NCBI RefSeq assembly: GCF_044389085.1
Contig: NZ_JBIRXP010000002.1
Span: forward strand, 744,001-808,000
DNA from: Isoptericola sp044389085
GTDB taxonomy: Bacteria > Actinomycetota > Actinomycetes > Actinomycetales > Cellulomonadaceae
Direction: 5' to 3'
Length of the DNA stretch: 64,000 nt
The position numbers were made by a program, and so were the translations under genes. How positions within the stretch are numbered: the first letter of the stretch is position 1; each line of letters starts with the position of its first letter. The notes under the pieces are model-generated. The model did not search any database and was not told the DNA's origin. It was given only the letters and a program-made list of their open reading frames with translations. Positions 25,765 to 34,444 of this stretch are shown here, piece after piece.

Positions 25765-27276
25765 ATGAGCCTGCGCACCACCCATCGCGCGCGTCTGGTC
25801 GCCGTCGGCGCCGCCACGGCCCTCCTGGTCGCGGGAGCCGGCAGCGCCGCCGTCGCCGACGGCGCCGCGGCCGAGCCGCCGTCCACCCCGGTCCCGGTCG
25901 CCACCCCCGACGGTCAGACCTTCTCCTACGTCGTCAACGCCAAGCACGCCAACCCCGGCCAGACGCGTCTCGCGGAGCACGCCGTCGAGGCCGCGGGCGG
26001 CGTCGTCGTGCAGTCGTGGCCCGAGATCGGCGTCGTCGTCGCGCACGCGGCGCGTGCCGACTTCCGCGCCGACGTCGTCCGCCTCGCCAAGGGCCACGCG
26101 GTCGAGTCCGTCGGGGTCACCCGCACCGTCCCGGTGAGCGAGGGCACGCCCGCGGCCGCCGCCGACGTCCCCGGGGCCAAGGGTGGCCCCTGGAAGTCGA
26201 AGGTCACCAAGAAGCCCGGCGCGGACGTCGAGGACGGCACCGGCGTCGCGGCCGTCCCGGACCCGGGCGAGGCCACCCAGTGGGACATGGCGATGATCAA
26301 GGCCGACCAGGCCATCGAGATCAACCCGGGCTCGCCGGACGTGCTCGTCGGCGTCCTCGACTCCGGCATCGACGTCACCCACCCCGACCTCGCGACCCAG
26401 GTCGACAGCGACGCGTCGGTGAACTGCACGGCGGCGGGGCGCCCGGACACGTCGGCCACGGGCTGGCTGCCCACGACGTCCGACCACGGCACGCACGTGG
26501 CCGGCACGATCGCCGCCGCCGACAACGGGCTCGGCATCGTGGGCGTGGCGCCGGGCGTGAAGATGGCGTCGGTGAAGGTCGTCAACGACGACGGCTTCAT
26601 CTACCCGGAGTACGCCGTCTGCGGCTTCGTCTGGTCGGGCCTGCACGGCGTGGACGTCACGAACAACTCGTACTACATCGACCCGTTCATGTACTGGTGC
26701 GAGGACCAGCCGGACCAGGCCGCGGTGAAGGAGTCCGTGCGTCGCGCGATCGACTTCTCCACCGACCGGGGCGCCGTGCACGCGGCGGCGGCGGGCAACG
26801 CCTCCACGGACCTGGCCACCAACACCCGGGACACCTCGAGCCCGAACGACTCCACGGCCGTCGACCGGACGATCAACTCCGGCTGCGAGGACATCCCCAC
26901 GGAGGCGGACGGCGTCGTGACGGTCTCGTCGGTCACGAGCACGGGCGCGCTGAGCTCGTTCTCGAACCGCGGCCTCGGCAAGATCGACGTCGCGGCCCCG
27001 GGCAGCGCCATCGTCTCGACCGAGCTGAACGGCACGTGGGACACCAAGAGCGGCACGTCCATGGCGTCGCCGCACGTCGCGGGCGTGCTCGCGCTCATGA
27101 AGTCGACGCACCCCGACTGGACGCCGGCGCAGCTCGAGCAGGCCGTGCGCGACCAGGCCGACGACCGGCCCTGCGGCACCACCGCCGTCGGTCCCGCGTG
27201 CGTCGGGACGCCGCAGGAGAACTCGTTCTTCGGCGACGGCCTGGTCGACGCGCTCGACGCGGTGACGCTCGGCTGA
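25765..27276 (+). CDS. Secreted subtilisin-like (S8) serine protease
   Basis: A 503-residue preproprotease. A signal peptide is visible at 1-32 (RARLVAVGAATALLVAGAGSAAVA), then an inhibitor-like propeptide to about 160. The catalytic domain has Asp in VLDSGIDVTHPD, His in SDHGTHVAGTIAA and Ser in SGTSMASPHVAGVLALM, with an oxyanion Asn in AAAGNAST. There is no C-terminal extension, anchor or repeat, so it should be released. The ATG at 25765 is preceded by GAAGGGGA. Downstream is only a short AGGAGC/GCTCCT hairpin (27290-27308) before the convergent ggt gene. Confidence 0.95.
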   Translation: MSLRTTHRARLVAVGAATALLVAGAGSAAVADGAAAEPPSTPVPVATPDGQTFSYVVNAKHANPGQTRLAEHAVEAAGGVVVQSWPEIGVVVAHAARADFRADVVRLAKGHAVESVGVTRTVPVSEGTPAAAADVPGAKGGPWKSKVTKKPGADVEDGTGVAAVPDPGEATQWDMAMIKADQAIEINPGSPDVLVGVLDSGIDVTHPDLATQVDSDASVNCTAAGRPDTSATGWLPTTSDHGTHVAGTIAAADNGLGIVGVAPGVKMASVKVVNDDGFIYPEYAVCGFVWSGLHGVDVTNNSYYIDPFMYWCEDQPDQAAVKESVRRAIDFSTDRGAVHAAAAGNASTDLATNTRDTSSPNDSTAVDRTINSGCEDIPTEADGVVTVSSVTSTGALSSFSNRGLGKIDVAAPGSAIVSTELNGTWDTKSGTSMASPHVAGVLALMKSTHPDWTPAQLEQAVRDQADDRPCGTTAVGPACVGTPQENSFFGDGLVDALDAVTLG

Positions 27277-27306
27277 GCGCGCGCGACCCAGGAGCCTGAC
27301 CCGCTC

Positions 27307-29232
27307 CTACCGGCCGGCGGCGTACCCCTGCGCACCGCGGGGGTTCGCCGCCGCGCCGAGCACCCCGGTGGCGGGGTCGCGCGTGACGGCGCTGAGCCGT
27401 CCGAGCGCCCAGTCGCCGGCGAGCGTGAGCACGTGGCCGCGCTCGACGAGCCCGGCGAGGACGTCGGCCCCGAGCCGGTCCTCGACGACCGCACCGCCGG
27501 GCGTCCAGGTGCGCGGCCAGAACGACCCGGGCGCGGACGTGGTGTGCAGCGCGGGTGCGTCGATCGCCTCCTGCGGCGTGTACCCGCCCACCAGCACCCG
27601 CAGCAGGAACGCGAGCTGCCACTGGTCCTGCTGGTCGCCGCCCGGCGACCCGCACGCGAGCACGGGCTCGCCGTCGCGCAGCACGAGCGTCGGGGTGAGA
27701 GTGGTGCGGGGCCGCCGCCCCGGCACGAGCGCGGACGGCGACGCCTCGTCCAGCCAGGTCATCTGCAGCCGGGTGCCCAGCGCGAACCCGAGCCCGGGCA
27801 CCGTGGGGGAGGACTGCAGCCACCCGCCCGACGGGGTCGCGCTGATCATGTTGCCCCAGCGGTCGACGACGTCCAGGTGGCACGTGTCGCCGCGGGTCGC
27901 GCCCGTCGCGTCGGTCTCCAGGCCGTCCCCGTCGAGGGGCGGGGTCGCCCCGACGACGACCGTCGGCTCGCCGACCCCGGCCGCGGCGCCGCCGGTCGGC
28001 GCGCCGGGCAGCGCGGCGGCGGGGACGTCGGTGGCGTAGGACGTGCGCAGCGGCGGGGCCGCCGGCGTCGGCCGGCCGGGGACGTCGCCCGGGCGGACGT
28101 CGTGGGACGCGCGGTCGCCGATCAGCGCACGGCGGGCGGCGGCGTACTCCTGGGACAGCAGCACGTCGAGGGGCACGCCGTCGTCCCCGCCCGGGTCTCC
28201 GGACGAGGCTCCGAGCGAGTCTCCGAACCAGGTGTCGCGGTCGGCCAGAGCGAGCTTCAGGGCCTCCAGCACGGTGTGCGCGCCGAGCTCGGTCGACGGG
28301 TCGAGCCTGTCGTCGTCGAACCCGTCGAGGAGCCGCAGGGCCGACAGCAGCGCGGGCCCCTGCCCCCAGGCCCCGGTCTTGGCGACCGTGTACCCGCGGA
28401 ACTCGACCGTCACGGCGTCCTCGAACGACGCCTCGAACCCGGCCACGTCGGCCGCCGTCAGCACGCCCGCGTGATCGCGTCCGTCGGCGTGCCGGTGCGG
28501 CACGCGCACGAAGTCCTCGACGGCCCGGCCGACGACGGTCCGCCAGGCCGCGCGGGCCGCGTCCACGGCGGCGGCCCGGTCGGCCCCGGCCGCGGCGGCG
28601 TCGGCCTCGGCCTCCACCAGGCGTGCGAGCACGGCCGCCAGCTCGGGGTTCGTGACCAGGTCCCCGGGCTGCGGGGCCCGGCCCCCGGGCAGCCACCGCT
28701 CCGCCGACGTGGGCCAGTGCTCGCGGAACAGCGCCGTGACGCCCTCGATCGTGCGGCACACGGACGCGAGCACCGGGTGGCCGTCGCGGGCGTACCCGAT
28801 CGCGGGCTCGAGCACGTCGGCCACGGTCCAGGTGCCGTGGTCGCGCAGCAGCAGGAGCCACGCGTCGACGGCGCCCGGCACGGCGGCCGCGAGCGCGCCC
28901 GAACCCGGCACGAGGTCGAGGCCCTCGACGTCGCGGTAGTGCGCGACCGTCGCGCCGGCCGGGGCGGGACCCTGCCCCATGAGCACCCGCGGTCGCGCCG
29001 GCTCGTCCGCCGTCGCGAGCACCGCCGTCATGTCCCCGCCTGGGCCGTTGAGGTGCGGCTCCACGACGTGCAGCACGAACGCGCCCGCCACGGCGGCGTC
29101 GAACGCGGTGCCGCCGCGCTCCAGCACCGACTGAGCGCTCGCGGTCGCCAGCCAGTGCGTGGAGGCGGCCATCCCGAACGTGCCGCGCAGGTCGGGGCGC
29201 GTGGGGTGCGGGCTCGGGGGGACGAACGTCAT
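27307..29232 (-). CDS. ggt: Gamma-glutamyltransferase family protein
   Basis: A 641-residue Ntn-hydrolase of the gamma-glutamyltranspeptidase family, which cleaves gamma-glutamyl bonds (glutathione-like or poly-glutamyl substrates). The autoprocessing region is GDTCHLDVVDRWGNMISATPSGGW, where the Thr before CH is the predicted nucleophile. The large-subunit motifs GGTAFDAAVAGAFVLHVVEPHLNGPGGD and the small-subunit CGSPGGDQQDQWQLAFL are present. No signal peptide is seen, so it may be cytoplasmic, unlike secreted GGTs. Its ATG overlaps the stop of the upstream DUF1275 gene (ATGA). Confidence 0.88.
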   Translation of the reverse strand: MTFVPPSPHPTRPDLRGTFGMAASTHWLATASAQSVLERGGTAFDAAVAGAFVLHVVEPHLNGPGGDMTAVLATADEPARPRVLMGQGPAPAGATVAHYRDVEGLDLVPGSGALAAAVPGAVDAWLLLLRDHGTWTVADVLEPAIGYARDGHPVLASVCRTIEGVTALFREHWPTSAERWLPGGRAPQPGDLVTNPELAAVLARLVEAEADAAAAGADRAAAVDAARAAWRTVVGRAVEDFVRVPHRHADGRDHAGVLTAADVAGFEASFEDAVTVEFRGYTVAKTGAWGQGPALLSALRLLDGFDDDRLDPSTELGAHTVLEALKLALADRDTWFGDSLGASSGDPGGDDGVPLDVLLSQEYAAARRALIGDRASHDVRPGDVPGRPTPAAPPLRTSYATDVPAAALPGAPTGGAAAGVGEPTVVVGATPPLDGDGLETDATGATRGDTCHLDVVDRWGNMISATPSGGWLQSSPTVPGLGFALGTRLQMTWLDEASPSALVPGRRPRTTLTPTLVLRDGEPVLACGSPGGDQQDQWQLAFLLRVLVGGYTPQEAIDAPALHTTSAPGSFWPRTWTPGGAVVEDRLGADVLAGLVERGHVLTLAGDWALGRLSAVTRDPATGVLGAAANPRGAQGYAAGR

Positions 29233-29921
29233 CGAGGATCCTCCGTGGTGTGTCCGAGGGCGGCGACGGCGAGCGTGAGCACCGCGCTCACGCCCACGCC
29301 CCACGCCAGGTGCGCCTGCAGCAGCAGGGCGCCGGCCGCGGCACCGGCGCAGATGAGGGCGATCGCGGCGATGCGCCGCCCGGAGTTCGTGCCGTGGCCG
29401 CCGGCGAGCCGGGAGTCCGCGGCAAGGCCGGTGATGGTCGAGGTGACCACGACCGTCGTGACGTCCTTGACCGACAGGTGCCGAGCGGTCGCCGCCTGCG
29501 TGCCCATGGCGAGGGCCAGCAGCCCGGTCACCGTGAGCTGCACGGGGTGGGGCATGCTCTCGCCGGAGACCACGAGCAGCACCGTGATCGCGGCCAGCAG
29601 CATGCCGACGGTCGCGAACATCCCGGTGGTGCGCGCCGTCCAGCCCACCTGCACGGGGCGCAGCGCCACCCCGGCGATCACCGCGCCGGCCATGAAGGTG
29701 CCGAGCGCCAGCAGCGGGCCGACGACGGGGAGGTCGTCGCCGCCGGCGAGCGCCATCCCGAGGATGACGACGTTGCCCGTCATGTTGCCGGTGAACACCC
29801 GGTCCAGGCCGAGGTAGCCGACGGCGTCGGCGATCCCGGTCGAGAACGTCAGGGCGAGCATGAGGACCAGGTGGAGCCGGTCGCGGTCGCCGGTGATCCT
29901 CAGGAGGGGGGAGCGGGGCAC
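29229..29921 (-). CDS. DUF1275 (YoaK family) membrane protein
   Basis: A 230-residue protein with about six hydrophobic segments. The YoaK/DUF1275 pattern is recognisable: LALTFSTGIADAVGYLGLDRVFTGNMTGNVVILGMALAGG, then MGTQAATARHLSVKDVTTVVVTSTITGL. The function of the family is unknown. The GTG start at 29921 follows a purine-rich AGGAGGGGGG-like stretch. It overlaps ggt by 4 bp, so the two are co-expressed. A large two-part hairpin just upstream separates it from the betaine transporter operon. Confidence 0.88.
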   Translation of the reverse strand: MPRSPLLRITGDRDRLHLVLMLALTFSTGIADAVGYLGLDRVFTGNMTGNVVILGMALAGGDDLPVVGPLLALGTFMAGAVIAGVALRPVQVGWTARTTGMFATVGMLLAAITVLLVVSGESMPHPVQLTVTGLLALAMGTQAATARHLSVKDVTTVVVTSTITGLAADSRLAGGHGTNSGRRIAAIALICAGAAAGALLLQAHLAWGVGVSAVLTLAVAALGHTTEDPR

Positions 29922-29958
29922 CCGGCCACCGTACCGACCCCCGCCGGGGTGGTCCGAC

Positions 29959-30017
29959 CCGCGCCGAGGTAGACGGGACTCGCTGGGGTAGGACGAGTCT
30001 GGACTACCTCGGCGCGG
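29959..30017. terminator. Two-part hairpin after the betaine transporter operon
   Basis: Perfect 14-bp arms CCGCGCCGAGGTAG (29959-29972) and CTACCTCGGCGCGG (30004-30017) enclose a second stem GACTCG/CGAGTC (29977-29982, 29994-29999). It lies directly after the last gene of the minus-strand transporter operon, seven bases before that gene's stop on the plus-strand map, as expected of an intrinsic terminator lacking a U-tract. Confidence 0.65.
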
Positions 30018-30023
30018 GGAGGG

Positions 30024-30956
30024 TCACTCCGCGGAGTCGCCGGCGGACGCGCCGCCGGTGACCTGGTCGACGAAGTCGGGGTTGGCCTCGAGCCACGCGT
30101 CGACGGCGGCCTCCGGGTCGTCCGCGTACTCCTCGTCGTTGAACATGAGGTTCTCGAGGGAGAACAGCTGCTCGTCGTCGAGGGTGAAGTCCTTCAGCCA
30201 GCCGGCCAGCTCCGGGTAGCGGTCGGCGAAGTCGGCGGTGCCGTAGGTGTGGATCTCCTCGGCCTCGCCCATCGCGCCCTCGGGGTCCTCGAGGTCGCGG
30301 ACCGGGAACTCGTCGTAGGCCCAGTGCGGGCGCCACAGCGTGACGGCGATGTTGTTGCCCTGGTCGACGGAGCCCTTGAGCTCGGCGAGCATCGCCGGCG
30401 TCGACGAGATCGTGTAGTCGAGGTCCTCCAGCCCGTAGGTCGGGATGGCGTTCTCCTTGGTGACCTTGGTGAGGCCGGCGCCCGCCTCGATGCCGACCAG
30501 CTTGTTGCCGTAGTCGTCGGCGTACTTCGCGAGGTCGCCGATGGTCTGGGCCGGCGAGTCCTCGTTCACCGCGATGGTGAGCTTGGCGTCGTCGTACCAG
30601 GTGCCCAGGTCGGAGATGTCGTCGCCGAACTTGTCGACGTAGTCGGCGTGCGTGATCGGCAGCCAGGTGTCGAAGAGCACGTCCATGTCGCCGCCCGCGA
30701 GGCCGGTGAAGACCACGCCGATGTCGGCGGTCTTCGTGTCGACGTCGTAGCCCTTGTCCTCCAGCACCTTGGCCCAGAGGTTCGAGACCGCGATGCCCTC
30801 GTCCCAGCCGGACGGGATGCCGATGGTGATCTCCTTCTCGTCCCCGCCGTCGGCGCTGGTGGCGCCGCCGTCGTCCGAGCCGCAGGCGGCCAGGGAGAGG
30901 GCGAGGGCGAGGGTGCCGCCGGCGGCGGCGAGCCGCCGGGTGTGACGCGTGTTCAT
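30024..30956 (-). CDS. Glycine betaine/proline-type ABC transporter substrate-binding lipoprotein (copy A)
   Basis: A 310-residue lipoprotein with signal and lipobox LALALSLAACGSDD (acylated Cys near 25). The mature part is an OpuAC/ProX-type solute-binding domain: IGIPSGWDEGIAVSNLWAKVLEDKGY, GGDMDVLFDTWLPITHADYVDKFGDDI, NIAVTLWRPHWAYDEFPVRDLEDPEG. The Trp-rich motifs (TWLP, WRPHWAY) supply aromatic residues of the kind used in betaine-binding cages. The ATG at 30956 has GAGGAGG upstream. It lies 64 bp after a close paralogue, copy B, at the end of the operon. Confidence 0.93.
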   Translation of the reverse strand: MNTRHTRRLAAAGGTLALALSLAACGSDDGGATSADGGDEKEITIGIPSGWDEGIAVSNLWAKVLEDKGYDVDTKTADIGVVFTGLAGGDMDVLFDTWLPITHADYVDKFGDDISDLGTWYDDAKLTIAVNEDSPAQTIGDLAKYADDYGNKLVGIEAGAGLTKVTKENAIPTYGLEDLDYTISSTPAMLAELKGSVDQGNNIAVTLWRPHWAYDEFPVRDLEDPEGAMGEAEEIHTYGTADFADRYPELAGWLKDFTLDDEQLFSLENLMFNDEEYADDPEAAVDAWLEANPDFVDQVTGGASAGDSAE

Positions 30957-31020
30957 GGTGTCCTCCTCAGGGGTTACTGCTGTACCGACGCGTCCCGGCG
31001 TGCGGGCCGCGTCCTACGGC

Positions 31021-31944
31021 TCAGGCCGCCGCGGCGGCCTTGAGGTCGTCGAAGAAGTCGGGGTTCTGCTCGAGCCAGGCGTCGACGGCCCCCTCGGGGT
31101 CGTCCGCGTACGCCGGGTCGTTGAACATGAGGTTCTCGAGGCTGAAGAGCTGCTCGTCGTCCATCTCGAACGCCTGGAACCAGCTGGACGCCTGGGGGTA
31201 CCGCTCGGAGAAGTCCTTGGTGCCCCAGTTGTGGATCTCCTCGGCACCGCCGAGCGTGCCCTCGGGGTCCTCGAGGTCGCGGACCGGGAACTCGTCGTAG
31301 GCCCAGTGGGGGCGCCACAGGGTCACGGCGATGTTCCGGTCGGCCTCCACGGCGCCCTTGAGCTCGGCGAGCATCGCCGGCGTCGAGGAGATGGTGTAGT
31401 CGAGGCCCTCCAGGCCGTAGGTCGGGACCACGACGTCCTGGGTGATCTTCGTCTGCCCGGCGCCCGCCTCGATGCCCACGAGCTTGTTGCCGTAGTCGTC
31501 GGCGTACTTCGCGAGGTCGCCGATGGTCCGGGCGGGGGAGTCCTCGTTCACCGCGATGGTGATCTTGGCCTGGTCGTACCAGACGCCCTGGTCCGAGATG
31601 TCGTCGCCGTACTGCTCCAGGTACGCGGCGTGGGTGTTCGGGAGCCAGGCGGCGACCGTGAGGTCGAAGTCGCCGCCGGCCAGCGCCGTGTACACGACGC
31701 CGATGTCGCCGGACTCCAGCGTGACGTCGTAGCCCTCGCTCTCGAGCAGGTCCTTCCAGAGGTACGAGACGGACTCGGCCTCCGCCCACCCCGCCCCGTA
31801 GGCGAGCGTGATCTCCTTCTCGTCGCCGGCCGGGCCGGCGGCGGGCTCGCCGGAGGCGCTCGCACCGCACCCGGCGAGGGCGGCGGCGAGGGCGACGGCC
31901 CCGGCGGAGGAGGCGAGGCGGGTGGACGTCCTTCTGAACGGCAT
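31021..31944 (-). CDS. Glycine betaine/proline-type ABC transporter substrate-binding lipoprotein (copy B)
   Basis: A 307-residue paralogue of the next gene downstream, with lipobox LAAALAGCGAS and a near-identical core: KYADDYGNKLVGIEAGAG, DYTISSTPAMLAELKG, NIAVTLWRPHWAYDEFPVRDLEDPEG. Differences cluster in the ligand-facing region (DLTVAAWLPNTHAAYLEQYG instead of DVLFDTWLPITHADYVDKFG), which suggests different substrate preference or affinity. The ATG at 31944 follows AAGGA. It is the third gene of the operon, 65 bp after the permease. Confidence 0.93.
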   Translation of the reverse strand: MPFRRTSTRLASSAGAVALAAALAGCGASASGEPAAGPAGDEKEITLAYGAGWAEAESVSYLWKDLLESEGYDVTLESGDIGVVYTALAGGDFDLTVAAWLPNTHAAYLEQYGDDISDQGVWYDQAKITIAVNEDSPARTIGDLAKYADDYGNKLVGIEAGAGQTKITQDVVVPTYGLEGLDYTISSTPAMLAELKGAVEADRNIAVTLWRPHWAYDEFPVRDLEDPEGTLGGAEEIHNWGTKDFSERYPQASSWFQAFEMDDEQLFSLENLMFNDPAYADDPEGAVDAWLEQNPDFFDDLKAAAAA

Positions 31945-32009
31945 GGATTCCTTTCTGCTGGCCGCGCGGCAGCCGGAGGTCGGCTGCCGCGCAGCGGGCC
32001 GGGCGAGCG

Positions 32010-32888
32010 TCAGCGGACGGCCTTGAGGGCCTTCGCGACGGGGGAGCGGTCGGCGAGCGCCGAGGTGACGCGGTCCAGGTAGATCGCGAGGAACACGACG
32101 GCGAGACCGGCCTCGAAGCCGAGCGCGATGTCGACGCTCGAGAGCGCGCCGACGACGTCGCCGCCGAGGCCACCGGCGCCGACCATGCCGGAGATGACCA
32201 CCATCGACAGGGCGAGCATGATCACCTGGTTGACGCCCGCCATGATCGTGGGCATCGCCAGCGGGATCTGGATCTGGCGCAGGATGCGGCGGTCGGTGGA
32301 GCCGAACGCGCGGCCGGCCTCCACCACCTCGGAGTCGACCTGGCGGATGCCCAGCTCCGTGAAGCGGACGCCGGGGGCGAGCGCGAACACGATGGTCGCG
32401 ATGATGCCGGGCACGGGGCCGGTGAGGAAGATGACGACCGTCGGGATCAGGTAGACGAAGGCGGGCATCGTCTGCATGAAGTCGAGGATCGGCCGCACGA
32501 CGCGGGAGACGTGCTCGTTGCGCGCGGACCAGATGCCGAGCGGGATGCCGATCAGCAGCGCGACCACCGAGGCCAGCAGCACGAGCGCCAGGGAGTCCAT
32601 GGCGTTGCTCCACTGGTCCATCGCGGCGATCAGCACGAAGCCGACCAGCGACCCGACGCCGAGCTTCCAGCCCTTGGCCCAGAACGCGATCGCGGCGAGC
32701 ACGACGGCGACGACGAAGAACGGCGGGGTGCTGAGCACCCAGTCCAGCGAGTCGTAGACCGACTCGAAGAACGTCTTGATCCCGTCGAAGACCGGGTCGA
32801 ACGTGTCGGTGACCCAGCCGATCGCGGTATCGATCCAGTCGCCGACCTCGACGCGGGGGACGAGGGTGTCCGTGGCTGTGGCGATCAT
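32010..32888 (-). CDS. proW: Glycine betaine/proline ABC transporter permease
   Basis: A 292-residue integral membrane protein with about six to seven spans and the binding-protein-dependent permease signature: FALAPGVRFTELGIRQVDSEVVEAGRAFGSTDRRILRQIQIPLAMPTIMAGVNQ, containing the EAA-loop (EAGRAFG...L..I..P). It forms the channel for osmoprotectant uptake. Its ATG overlaps the ATPase stop by 4 bp (ATGA), and the two lipoprotein genes follow in the same direction. Confidence 0.95.
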   Translation of the reverse strand: MIATATDTLVPRVEVGDWIDTAIGWVTDTFDPVFDGIKTFFESVYDSLDWVLSTPPFFVVAVVLAAIAFWAKGWKLGVGSLVGFVLIAAMDQWSNAMDSLALVLLASVVALLIGIPLGIWSARNEHVSRVVRPILDFMQTMPAFVYLIPTVVIFLTGPVPGIIATIVFALAPGVRFTELGIRQVDSEVVEAGRAFGSTDRRILRQIQIPLAMPTIMAGVNQVIMLALSMVVISGMVGAGGLGGDVVGALSSVDIALGFEAGLAVVFLAIYLDRVTSALADRSPVAKALKAVR

Positions 32889-34198
32889 GCCGGGGCTCCT
32901 TCCGTCGTCCCGGCAGGTTCGTCGTCGGCCGGACCCTCCTGCACCTGCTGGGCCGCCTCCTGCTGCGCCTTCTCGGGCGTGGAGACGTTCCCGTTCTCGA
33001 CGGCGTCGCCCGCCATCGCCTCGAGCAGCGTCACGCGCGGCACGACGCCGACGAGGCGGCCCTCGTCGTCGACCACCGCGAGCGGCACGGAGGACTCCGC
33101 GGCCGGGGCGAAGAGCTCCGCGATCGGGGTGTCCTGGTGCACCGACGTCACGTCGGCGTCGATGAGGCCCTCGAGCTTCTCGACGCCCGCCTTCGTGGCG
33201 GCCACCGCGTCGTCGGCGCGGACGAGCCCCTTGAGGACACGACGCCGGTCGACGGCGAACGCGCCCGACACCTCGGCCTCGCGCATCTCGCGGGCCGCCT
33301 GCCGGGGCCCGCCGCCCGCCGGCACCGTGAGGCGCGGGCGCTGCATGACGGACGAGGCGGTGAGGACGCGGGAGCGGTCGACGTCGGCCACGAACTTCTC
33401 CACGTAGGAGTTGGCCGGGTCGGACAGGATCTCCTCGGCGGTGCCGATCTGCACGATGCGGCCGTCGCGCATGACGGCGATCCGGTCACCGAGGTGCATG
33501 GCCTCGTTGAGGTCGTGCGTGATGAAGATGATCGTCTTGCCGAGCTTCTCCTGGAGCTCCAGGAGCTGCTCCTGCATCTCCGAGCGGATCAGCGGGTCGA
33601 GGGCGCTGAACGCCTCGTCCATGAGCAGCACGTCGGTGTCGGCGGCGAGCGCGCGGGCGAGGCCGACGCGCTGGCGCATACCGCCGGACAGCTGCGACGG
33701 CAGCGAGTCCTGCCAGCCGGACAGGCCGACCATGTCGAGCGCCTGCTGCGCCTTCTCCTGGCGCTCCGCCTTGCCGACCCCCTGGATCTCCAGGGGGTAG
33801 GCGGCGTTGTCGAGCACCGTGCGGTGCGGCAGCAGCGCGAAGTGCTGGAACACCATGCTCACGCGGGTGCGGCGGAGCTCGCGCAGCCGCTTGCCGTCGA
33901 CCTTCGCGAGGTTGGCGTCCCCGAGGAGGACGTCGCCCGCGGTGGGGGCCCACAGGCCGTTGAGCATGCGGATGAGGGTCGACTTGCCGGAGCCGGACAG
34001 GCCCATGACGACGAAGATCTCGCCGGGGGCGACGTCGAAGGTCGCATCGATCACTGCGGCGGTGCCGAGGCTCTTCACCTCGTCGCGCGTGGCGCCGGCC
34101 TCAAGGCGGCGGACCGCCTCGGCAGGCTTGGGGCCGAAGACCTTGTAGACGCCTCGCACGGACACCGCCGGCGTCACGCCGGAGGTCTCGGTGGACAT
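32885..34198 (-). CDS. proV: Glycine betaine/proline ABC transporter ATP-binding protein with CBS domain
   Basis: A 437-residue OpuAA/ProV-type ATPase. Walker A is GLSGSGKST (66-74), the signature is LSGGMRQRVGLARAL, Walker B is DVLLMDEAFSALDP and the H-loop is ITHD. The C-terminal third has a CBS-like segment (VTSVHQDTPIAELFAPAAESSVPLAVVDDEGRLVGVVPRVTLLEAM), the type of module that senses ionic strength or nucleotides in OpuA. The ATG at 34198 was taken as start because the family begins close to this point. An ATG at 34225 and a GTG at 34243 are in frame and cannot be excluded. It heads the operon and has an unusual leader. Confidence 0.95.
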   Translation of the reverse strand: MSTETSGVTPAVSVRGVYKVFGPKPAEAVRRLEAGATRDEVKSLGTAAVIDATFDVAPGEIFVVMGLSGSGKSTLIRMLNGLWAPTAGDVLLGDANLAKVDGKRLRELRRTRVSMVFQHFALLPHRTVLDNAAYPLEIQGVGKAERQEKAQQALDMVGLSGWQDSLPSQLSGGMRQRVGLARALAADTDVLLMDEAFSALDPLIRSEMQEQLLELQEKLGKTIIFITHDLNEAMHLGDRIAVMRDGRIVQIGTAEEILSDPANSYVEKFVADVDRSRVLTASSVMQRPRLTVPAGGGPRQAAREMREAEVSGAFAVDRRRVLKGLVRADDAVAATKAGVEKLEGLIDADVTSVHQDTPIAELFAPAAESSVPLAVVDDEGRLVGVVPRVTLLEAMAGDAVENGNVSTPEKAQQEAAQQVQEGPADDEPAGTTEGAPA

Positions 34199-34260
34199 TG
34201 GGGTGGTACTGCTGTCTCCCGTCATTCGGGCAGGGCTCGCCACCTTCCATCACGTTCGGA

Positions 34261-34440
34261 TGTACCCACGGTTCGCCGGGCGGTGCGTCGAGCACCGGTC
34301 ACGGGTTCCCGTGCTTCCGCGGTTCCGGTGGGCACAAGGGCATCAAGCACCCTCCTACGCCGAAGGGTGCTCTGGCGAACCGAGACCCCCTGTCCGATCT
34401 GCGCGGTTCTCCCTTGTCGTCCTGGGGCTTTATCGGAATT
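34261..34440 (-). promoter_or_regulatory. Structured 5' leader of the betaine transporter operon
   Basis: On the minus strand, the 180 bases before proV can fold into nested stems: GGTTCGCC (34374-34381) with GGCGAACC (34271-34278), AGCACCCT with AGGGTGCT, CACGGG with CCCGTG and GGTGC with GCACC. An alternative outer pairing, ACAAGGG with CCCTTGT, competes with them. The mix of competing stems and a short ORF suggests attenuation or a ligand- or osmolarity-responsive RNA. I do not recognise a known riboswitch class. A possible promoter lies near 34430-34480, where the sequence is less GC-rich. Confidence 0.4.
34299..34343 (-). CDS. Candidate 14-residue proline-rich leader peptide upstream of proV
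   Basis: An ATG at 34343 is preceded by a strong Shine-Dalgarno sequence, AGGAGGGT, with seven bases of spacing. It opens a short frame encoding MPLCPPEPRKHGNP and stops at a TGA 34299-34301, about 100 bases before the proV start. Five of 14 residues are proline, including a PP-E-P run of the kind that slows ribosomes. Its ribosome-binding site is inside the 3' arm of a hairpin (AGCACCCT/AGGGTGCT), and its last codons lie in another (CACGGG/CCCGTG). This is a leader ORF by position and signals only. Expression is unproven. Confidence 0.45.
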   Translation of the reverse strand: MPLCPPEPRKHGNP

Positions 34441-34444
34441 TGAC

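Noticed and set aside
34261..34440. c-di-AMP (ydaO) or glycine riboswitch before proV
   Set aside because: Some short pieces (GGGAACC, CCTTCGGCG) look similar, but the ordered conserved blocks of either class are missing. Kept only as an unclassified structured leader.
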